Shown here one piece after another: positions 7,156 to 11,545 of a DNA stretch of 11,545 bases. Each line of letters starts with the position of its first letter. Positions within the stretch are counted from its first letter, which is position 1. Source of the DNA: Chlamydiota bacterium (GTDB lineage Bacteria > Chlamydiota > Chlamydiia > Chlamydiales > Rhabdochlamydiaceae). Below the pieces are notes generated by a model. It had not been told where the DNA came from. It saw only the letters and a program-made list of their open reading frames with translations, and did not search any database. The stretch spans positions 1-11,545 of the forward strand of contig JAAKFB010000040.1 in the NCBI GenBank assembly GCA_011065235.1, in the 5' to 3' direction. The position numbers and the translations under genes were made by a program.

Positions 7156-7467
7156 ATGTCAATATCATCAATATCTCAAACAATTCAACAAAACGCCAGT
7201 TCTATATCCAATTCAATTTCAAATCGATTTTCCATTAGCTTACCTAATATCGCAAACAATCTTAACAAGATAGCAGTTCCAGCAATAACACTATTTGCGC
7301 TTGGCAATATACCTGGAGTAACAGCCCCGGGAGTAATATATTTGGGCTGCTTAACAGCCTGTACAGTAGGCTGTGGAATAGCTTCAGCAGGTGTAGGAGT
7401 TCCATTGTGTATCACTGCTTGTGCAGCAGCATGCGCACCCACAATACCAGTATCTATTATTTTATAG
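7156..7467 (+). CDS. Cys-rich hydrophobic small protein with symmetric CX3CX3C repeats
   Basis: 103 residues, family not confidently recognised. The ATG at 7156 has AAGGAG 6 nt upstream (7144-7149), far better than an in-frame TTG at 7123. Residues 1-38 are Ser/Asn/Ile-rich and polar. Residues 39-103 are hydrophobic and hold six cysteines (C65, C69, C73, C85, C89, C93) in the pattern CX3CX3C-X11-CX3CX3C. With i/i+4 spacing each triplet lines one face of a helix, so two antiparallel helices could be stapled by disulfides or could bind a metal or cofactor. No charged residue occurs after K38. There is no classical signal peptide, although the hydrophobic stretch itself could insert in a membrane. 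Its own promoter-like signal, leader hairpins and a strong terminator suggest high, separate expression. Possible roles are a toxin or bacteriocin-like peptide, an envelope protein or a host-directed effector; none is shown by the sequence. Confidence 0.75.
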   Translation: MSISSISQTIQQNASSISNSISNRFSISLPNIANNLNKIAVPAITLFALGNIPGVTAPGVIYLGCLTACTVGCGIASAGVGVPLCITACAAACAPTIPVSIIL

Positions 7468-7484
7468 CGCAATTCTAAAACATG

Positions 7485-7530
7485 TATTTGTTCAGTGAGT
7501 CGCAAGACTCACTGAACAAATATTTTTTTT
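7485..7530. terminator. Strong terminator, probably bidirectional
   Basis: A 17-bp perfect stem: TATTTGTTCAGTGAGTC (7485-7501) pairs with GACTCACTGAACAAATA (7506-7522) over a GCAA (GNRA) tetraloop. It is followed by eight T (7523-7530), which serve the plus-strand Cys-rich gene. The minus-strand small gene ends at 7529, inside the same T tract, so the hairpin lies directly after its stop. On that strand it is followed by a weaker T run (TGTTTTAG). Confidence 0.9.
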
Positions 7531-7714
7531 ACATGATTTGGTTTATAAAACCAATCTTCACATCGATTGAAAGCGGTTTTACTCGATTTGAGTGAAGAGT
7601 TAATGGTTTTTGCGCAGCATTTACAATGAATAGAACCAGAAAAAAAATAACGGCTATCAGAAATGTCCTATAGCTAAACGAGAAATCCCAATTTAGGGTT
7701 GAGTGCCATTTCAT
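7529..7714 (-). CDS. Small single-span membrane protein
   Basis: 61 residues, starting MKWHSTLNW. I chose the start at 7714 over 7774 because GGAGGT lies 7 nt upstream on the minus strand, an almost ideal ribosome site. One hydrophobic span at about residues 14-34 (RTFLIAVIFFLVLFIVNAA) is flanked by a short aromatic N-terminus and a C-terminal part of about 25 residues with several basic residues. The stop TAA sits directly against the shared terminator stem, and a TATAAT box lies upstream at 7743-7748. These signals argue for a true small gene. No family was recognised. It converges on the Cys-rich gene and diverges from the glucosidase gene. It could be a small envelope protein or an antitoxin- or immunity-like partner of the neighbouring hydrophobic peptides; that is speculation from adjacency. 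Confidence 0.6.
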   Translation of the reverse strand: MKWHSTLNWDFSFSYRTFLIAVIFFLVLFIVNAAQKPLTLHSNRVKPLSIDVKIGFINQIM

Positions 7715-7742
7715 AAATACACCTCCGGTGAAATTAAATATC

Positions 7743-7774
7743 ATTATATGATCATTTTGGAATATTTTTGTCAA
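7743..7774 (-). promoter_or_regulatory. Predicted promoter for the small membrane protein (minus strand)
   Basis: On the minus strand there is a perfect -10 TATAAT (plus coordinates 7743-7748) with a perfect TTGACA (7769-7774) 20 nt further upstream. The spacing is longer than the usual 16-19 nt, so the pairing may be imperfect or another -35 may be used. Transcription would start near 7736, about 20 nt before the ATG. An ATCAT-tat-ATGAT palindrome (7740-7752) overlaps the -10. Confidence 0.45.
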
Positions 7775-7797
7775 TTTTTGATTTTTTTATGGGTGGG

Positions 7798-7826
7798 TTG
7801 AAATCTAAATATCTAGTGTCCATATA
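7798..7826 (+). promoter_or_regulatory. Possible promoter for the glucosidase gene, near-leaderless
   Basis: TTGAAA (7798-7803) and CATATA (7821-7826) stand 17 nt apart. If used, transcription would start only a few bases before the ATG at 7837. This would fit the lack of a clear Shine-Dalgarno site there, where only TTGGG is adjacent. The boxes are imperfect. Confidence 0.25.
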
Positions 7827-7836
7827 AAGAATTGGG

Positions 7837-10419
7837 ATGTCTGAACAAAAACGGCTCTTAGAGCACCGCAATAAAAAAGCTAATTGGAAAAAATGGGGCC
7901 CCTACCTCAGCGAGAGAGCTTGGGGAACCGTACGCGAAGACTATGGATCGGGAGATTCATGGCTCGCATTCCCTTTTGAAGATGCCAATAAAAGGGTTTT
8001 CCGTTGGGGTGAAGATGGACTTGGCGGTATTTGCGACCGGTATCAGACAATTTGTTTGGCATTTGCCCTGTGGAATGGCAAGGATCCAATTTTAAAAGAG
8101 CGACTCTTTGGCCTCAGTAACGCCCAAGGCAACCACGGCGAAGATGTTAAAGACCTCTATTACTATGTAGATGCCACGCCGACGTCCAGCTATCTCAAAA
8201 TGGTCTATAAATATCCTCAGGCAGAATTTCCCTATGAAGATCTGAGAGAAGAAAATAAGAAGAGGGGATTTGAAGATCTCGAATATGAAATTCTCGATAC
8301 GGGCGTTTTCAATGACGATGCCTATTTTGATGTGCAGTTTGAGTATGCCAAAGAAGGAACAGACGATATTTTATGTCGCGTTACTGTAACTAACCGAGGT
8401 AAGCAACCAGCTCCGCTTACACTCCTTCCAACGGTTTGGTTCCGCAATTCCTGGAAATGGGGCTATGAAAATGGACCCACAGGAGACAATAAAGGCAAAC
8501 CTGAGCTCATGCAAGAAAACGATCATGTCCGCTTGCAGCATATGGAATCCGATCAATATTATTTCTATGTGCAAGATCCACGGAAATGGATCTTTTGCGA
8601 AAATGATACCGATGTCCCCTATCCAAAATATGCGTTTAACCACTATGTGATCGAAGGAAAAACAGAAGCTGTAAACCCAGAAAAAAAAGGGACAAAAGCC
8701 GCAGCTGTCCTTAGCTTTACAGTCAATCCTGGAGAAAGTGAAGGGGTTTTCTGTCGTATTTCAAGAGAACCTCAAAAAGATCCATTTAAAAAGTTCTCGA
8801 AAATTTTCAAGAAGCGCATAAAAGAATCGGATGATTTTTATAAGACGATCCAAAATCCAGGAATTTCCGATGATTTGAAGAATATTCAGAGACAAGCCTT
8901 TGCCGGCATGCTCTTTTCTAAGCAATTCTATTATCTCGATCAACGCCAATGGCAACATGGCGATCCCAATTTAGAGCCCAACCACTCCCAGATGCGCAAT
9001 GAGGATTGGGGACACTTAACGGCATTTGACATCCACTCGATGCCCGATAAGTGGGAGTATCCCTACTTCTGCGCGTGGGACACTGCTTTTCATTGTATCC
9101 CCTTAGTCCTTGTCGATCCCGACTTTGCTAAGCGGCAGCTTACATTGATGACGCGAGAATGGTACATGCATCCTAATGGACAACTGCCCGCCTATGAATG
9201 GATCTTCTCAGATGTGAATCCGCCAGTCCATGCATGGGCTGTTTGGAGAACCTATAAAATTGATGAGAAAATATATGGAAAAGCCGATCGAGGATTTCTC
9301 GAAGGTAACTTTCATAAGCTCTTGCTCAACTTCACCTGGTGGGTGAATAAAAAGGACGAAGATGGACACAACGTCTTCCAAGGAGGATTTCTTGGAATGG
9401 ACAACATCAGTGTTTTTGACCGAAGCAACACGTTGCCAACTGGGGGTCACATCGATCAGTCCGATGGATCTGCATGGATGAGCTTTTATTGCATCTCTCT
9501 TATGAAAATCGCCCTCCATCTCGCAGAAGAAGAACCCGTCTATCAAGACATGGCGACGAAATTCTTCGAGCACTTCTTGCGTATCGCAGCTGCGATGTCG
9601 AGCTGTGGTGGAGGAGAGCATTCTCTTTGGAATGAAGAGGATGGCTTTTTCTATGACGTTTTACACTTGCCCGATGATAGCATTGCACCACTAAAAGTCC
9701 GCTCTCTTGTCGGACTCGTTCCCATGCTCGGTGTGGAAACTCTTCAGCCAGAGTTGTTAGAAAAAATGCCCGATTTTAAGCGGCGGATGGATTGGTTTAT
9801 CAGCAAGCGCCCCGATGTGAGCTGCAACATCGCATGCATGTATAGCGGTGGTCAGGGTGGACGCCGGTTAATGTCGATTGTAACCAAAGATCAGCTGATC
9901 CGAGTACTCAAATACATGCTCGACGAAGAGGAATTCCTCTCTCCATATGGCATCCGATCGGTATCTAAATATCATGAAAAAAACCCTTACGTCTTCCAAG
10001 CCAATGGGACCGAATATGAAGTGAAATACATCCCAGGAGAATCCAACAACAGCCTATTTGGAGGGAACTCAAACTGGCGTGGACCGATTTGGTTTCCAAT
10101 CAACTTTTTGATCATCGAAGCGCTTCAGCGCTACCATCACTATTATGGCGATGAACTTAAGGTAGAATTTCCCACAGGATCGGGAAATTTCCTCAATCTA
10201 TGGGATGTGGCTACAGAAATTTCCAAAAGACTCATCAAGATGTTTATTCCCGGGGAAAATGGAAAGCGTCCCATCTTCGGAGGGGTAGATTTTCACGACC
10301 ATATTCTCTTCAATGAATATTACCACGGTGATAACGGCAGAGGTGTTGGCGCCTCTCACCAAACCGGCTGGACAGGACTCATTGCAAAGCTAATTCAGCA
10401 GTCAGGAGATTTGCTCTAA
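7837..10419 (+). CDS. GH63/MGH1-like glucosidase family protein, cytosolic
   Basis: An 860-residue protein of the large bacterial glucosidase-like family related to GH63 (mannosyl-oligosaccharide glucosidase type, (alpha/alpha)6 barrel). Hallmark stretches: WGPYLSERAWGTVREDY near the N-terminus, FRWGEDGLGGICDRYQ, LWNGKDPILKERLFGL and GNHGEDVKDLYYYVD in the N-terminal beta-sandwich part. In the barrel come CAWDTAFH (W414, D415), PAYEWIFSDVNPPVHAW (W455, D459) and, near the C-terminus, FNEYYHGDNGRG (E827) followed by SHQTGWTGL. By family comparison D459 is a candidate catalytic acid and E827 the candidate base; this is inference. There is no signal peptide or membrane span, so it probably acts on intracellular alpha-glucosides, glycogen-derived or compatible-solute sugars; the substrate is not known. 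Its composition is less A/T-rich than the NLR island. The 3' end overlaps dapA by 41 bp in the convergent orientation. Confidence 0.85.
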   Translation: MSEQKRLLEHRNKKANWKKWGPYLSERAWGTVREDYGSGDSWLAFPFEDANKRVFRWGEDGLGGICDRYQTICLAFALWNGKDPILKERLFGLSNAQGNHGEDVKDLYYYVDATPTSSYLKMVYKYPQAEFPYEDLREENKKRGFEDLEYEILDTGVFNDDAYFDVQFEYAKEGTDDILCRVTVTNRGKQPAPLTLLPTVWFRNSWKWGYENGPTGDNKGKPELMQENDHVRLQHMESDQYYFYVQDPRKWIFCENDTDVPYPKYAFNHYVIEGKTEAVNPEKKGTKAAAVLSFTVNPGESEGVFCRISREPQKDPFKKFSKIFKKRIKESDDFYKTIQNPGISDDLKNIQRQAFAGMLFSKQFYYLDQRQWQHGDPNLEPNHSQMRNEDWGHLTAFDIHSMPDKWEYPYFCAWDTAFHCIPLVLVDPDFAKRQLTLMTREWYMHPNGQLPAYEWIFSDVNPPVHAWAVWRTYKIDEKIYGKADRGFLEGNFHKLLLNFTWWVNKKDEDGHNVFQGGFLGMDNISVFDRSNTLPTGGHIDQSDGSAWMSFYCISLMKIALHLAEEEPVYQDMATKFFEHFLRIAAAMSSCGGGEHSLWNEEDGFFYDVLHLPDDSIAPLKVRSLVGLVPMLGVETLQPELLEKMPDFKRRMDWFISKRPDVSCNIACMYSGGQGGRRLMSIVTKDQLIRVLKYMLDEEEFLSPYGIRSVSKYHEKNPYVFQANGTEYEVKYIPGESNNSLFGGNSNWRGPIWFPINFLIIEALQRYHHYYGDELKVEFPTGSGNFLNLWDVATEISKRLIKMFIPGENGKRPIFGGVDFHDHILFNEYYHGDNGRGVGASHQTGWTGLIAKLIQQSGDLL

Positions 10420-11233
10420 TAGTTTCACGGACCTCCTCCTGAGGCTCCATCAGCGGCAAACGCATCTTTGAAGAGCATTTTCCCAAAAGACTCACCCCGT
10501 ATTTGACGCATTGAGGATTTGTCTCTAGGACCATGGCTTTACATAAGGGATAAAGCTCAAAAAACTTCTCACGCCCACGGTTTTTCTGAGCTAATTCGAT
10601 GAACTCCTTCCACTGCCGAGGGATCACGTTGCCCACGATGGAAATGACCCCTTTTGCCCCGATGGAAAAATAAGGTAATGCTACAGAATCATTCCCCGAA
10701 TAAAGAGGAGTTTTAGTCTTTGTGAGAATTTCAGTTGCCAAATTGAGATCATTCGATGCGTCCTTGATCGCCACGACTTGAGGAATCTCACAAATGCGAC
10801 AAGTGGCATCTGAGGTTAGCTTTACACCTGTGCGTCCCGGGTGATGATAGAGAATCATAGGCAGGTCAACTTTGGCAATTTCAGCAAAGTGTTGATAACA
10901 GCCCTCAGATGTAGGGAGTAAGTAGTAAGGGACAATTATGAGGCAACTATCCATCCCATATTTTTTAGCCTTTTCAGTAAGAGCTCTACTTTCTCTCGTT
11001 TGATGGGTTCCCGTCCCGGCAATTAGGGATATTTTTCCCTTGCCCACTTCGGCAGCCCTTTGAAAGATAGCACATTTTTCTTCTGTGGAGAGTAAGCTTC
11101 CCTCTCCCGTACTTCCGCACAGAACAAGTCCATCTGTTCCCTCTTCGATATGCCACTGGATGAGCCGCTGCAAAGAATCAAGATCAACTTTTCCCTCGTT
11201 ATCAAATGGTGTAATGAGTGCAACAATAGACAT
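10379..11233 (-). CDS. dapA: 4-hydroxy-tetrahydrodipicolinate synthase
   Basis: 284 residues, the usual length for this TIM-barrel enzyme, which condenses pyruvate with aspartate semialdehyde in the lysine/meso-diaminopimelate pathway (cytoplasm). Seen: CGSTGEGS (39-46) forming the pyruvate/Thr-Thr-Tyr site, with Ser41-Thr42 where E. coli has Thr-Thr; VPYY (101-104); the catalytic tyrosine Y129 in LYHHPGRTG with R134; and the Schiff-base lysine K157 in VAIKDAS. GNDSVALP and GVISIVGNVIP complete the signature. The Y-H-H-P spelling differs from the common Y-N-x-P. Related sugar-acid aldolases of the same superfamily (NanA, KdgD type) are the alternative, but PGRTG with the STGE loop favours DapA. 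The start at 11233 has AGGGAAG (11240-11246) 6 nt upstream. No other lysine-pathway gene is adjacent, so it appears monocistronic. An imperfect palindromic element lies directly upstream of its ribosome site. Confidence 0.88.
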   Translation of the reverse strand: MSIVALITPFDNEGKVDLDSLQRLIQWHIEEGTDGLVLCGSTGEGSLLSTEEKCAIFQRAAEVGKGKISLIAGTGTHQTRESRALTEKAKKYGMDSCLIIVPYYLLPTSEGCYQHFAEIAKVDLPMILYHHPGRTGVKLTSDATCRICEIPQVVAIKDASNDLNLATEILTKTKTPLYSGNDSVALPYFSIGAKGVISIVGNVIPRQWKEFIELAQKNRGREKFFELYPLCKAMVLETNPQCVKYGVSLLGKCSSKMRLPLMEPQEEVRETIRANLLTAELALQ

Positions 11234-11246
11234 TATTTTCTTCCCT

Positions 11247-11406
11247 GCCCCGCGACTGCTACCTCATTTTTCCTCTATGCTACCTGCGGTACTCATTTAC
11301 AGCGCCTCTCTCGTCACCAAGGTGCCAATACCTTGGCTTCCTCGAGAAACTTGTATCTGAGCCCCTCGTTTACGCCTAAATGAAAAGAAAGTAGCAGTCA
11401 CGGGGC
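11247..11406. mobile_element. MITE-like imperfect palindrome or IS remnant
   Basis: Terminal inverted repeats of 16 bp with one mismatch: GCCCCGCGACTGCTAC (11247-11262) and GTAGCAGTCACGGGGC (11391-11406). An inner perfect repeat CCAAGGT/ACCTTGG (11317-11323 and 11330-11336) has the same centre, about 11326.5. A third, partial match on the same axis (CTCATTTACA near 11292-11301 against its partner, 8 of 10) also fits. The whole 160 bp therefore forms one degenerate palindrome with no coding content, as in MITEs. I see no clear target-site duplication. TGCTACCT also occurs twice in the left half (11257-11264 and 11278-11285). It fills most of the 232-bp divergent spacer between dapA and the right-edge gene, and its left arm abuts the dapA ribosome site. 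Confidence 0.5.
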
Positions 11407-11465
11407 TTGAATTTAATTCTTTAAATTGTGATGTCTAGAATTAACAATACCTGTAGGGGGAAATG

Positions 11466-11545
11466 ATGGCTAAACAAAAAAGCGCAAAATTTAGTGTCAT
11501 TGGACTGGCACTCGGTGTGGGGATCTATTGGGGTCTTTCCATGAT
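11466..11545 (+). CDS. Small membrane protein, N-terminal fragment cut by the window edge
   Basis: The first 26 codons of a gene read MAKQKSAKFSVIGLALGVGI, continuing as YWGLSM at the window edge. A lysine-rich N-terminus is followed by a hydrophobic Gly-rich segment, as in small inner-membrane proteins; the style recalls short proteins often annotated as bacteriophage-holin-like, but too little is visible to assign it. Two tandem ATGs exist (11463 and 11466). AGGGGG (11455-11460) gives better spacing (5 nt) to the second. TAGAAT (11436-11441) could be a -10 box, with only a weak -35 upstream. Confidence 0.55.
   Translation, partial: MAKQKSAKFSVIGLALGVGIYWGLSM

Noticed and set aside
7185..7505. 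Minus-strand open frame opposite the Cys-rich gene
   Set aside because: It runs through the terminator stem and mirrors the coding gene; no ribosome site or family features.
9208..9621. 137-codon minus-strand open frame inside the glucosidase gene
   Set aside because: Lies fully opposite a strongly conserved coding sequence; its translation has no recognisable domain.
11085..11383. Plus-strand open frames spanning the dapA start and the palindromic element
   Set aside because: They overlap the dapA 5' end on the other strand and read through the inverted repeat; composition looks non-coding.
11410..11427. AATTTAA/TTAAATT inverted repeat upstream of the right-edge gene
   Set aside because: Made only of A and T with a 4-nt loop; expected by chance in such sequence.

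Overview
The window looks like a stretch of a bacterial chromosome of moderate to low GC, from a host-associated or intracellular lineage. Chlamydia-like bacteria (Parachlamydiales and relatives) are my best guess, because TIR/NB-ARC/TPR proteins, small proteins with long uncharged hydrophobic tails, and this type of cytosolic GH63-like glucosidase and DapA fit such genomes. This is inference from protein style; no rRNA or other taxonomic marker is present.

Left part (52-6162): an island of three NLR-like (STAND/NB-ARC) genes. On the minus strand, 52-1116 encodes a short membrane-anchored NB-ARC ATPase that stops inside the expected winged-helix region and has no sensor repeats. Across a 94-bp divergent spacer, two plus-strand genes form a translationally coupled pair (ATGA overlap at 3469-3472). 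The first is a TIR protein with two tandem ATPase modules, and the second has two tandem ATPase modules followed by TPRs. In both, the first ATPase module has a damaged P-loop and the second has an intact one. The layout resembles a paired effector/sensor immune or signalling system.

Middle part (6163-7836): three small hydrophobic genes, each with a strong Shine-Dalgarno site and a TTGACA -35-like hexamer. The first (6327-6875) encodes a 182-residue protein with a soluble head and a Gly/Ala-rich, almost uncharged tail. The second (7156-7467) encodes a 103-residue protein with a symmetric CX3CX3C-X11-CX3CX3C core. The third (7529-7714, minus) encodes a 61-residue single-span membrane protein. 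Strong hairpin terminators separate them, and the one at 7485-7530 probably serves two converging genes.

Right part (7837-11545): housekeeping-like metabolism. A large cytosolic GH63/MGH1-like glucosidase (7837-10419) converges on, and overlaps by 41 bp, dapA (4-hydroxy-tetrahydrodipicolinate synthase, 10379-11233, minus). Upstream of dapA lies a 160-bp imperfect palindrome with 16-bp terminal inverted repeats (11247-11406), probably a MITE or insertion-sequence remnant. The window ends in the first codons of a small membrane protein gene.

The most unusual content is the NLR trio together with the adjacent, separately expressed, pore- or toxin-like small proteins. Whether these act together is a hypothesis based on adjacency. 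No tRNA, rRNA, CRISPR array or intact transposase was seen.
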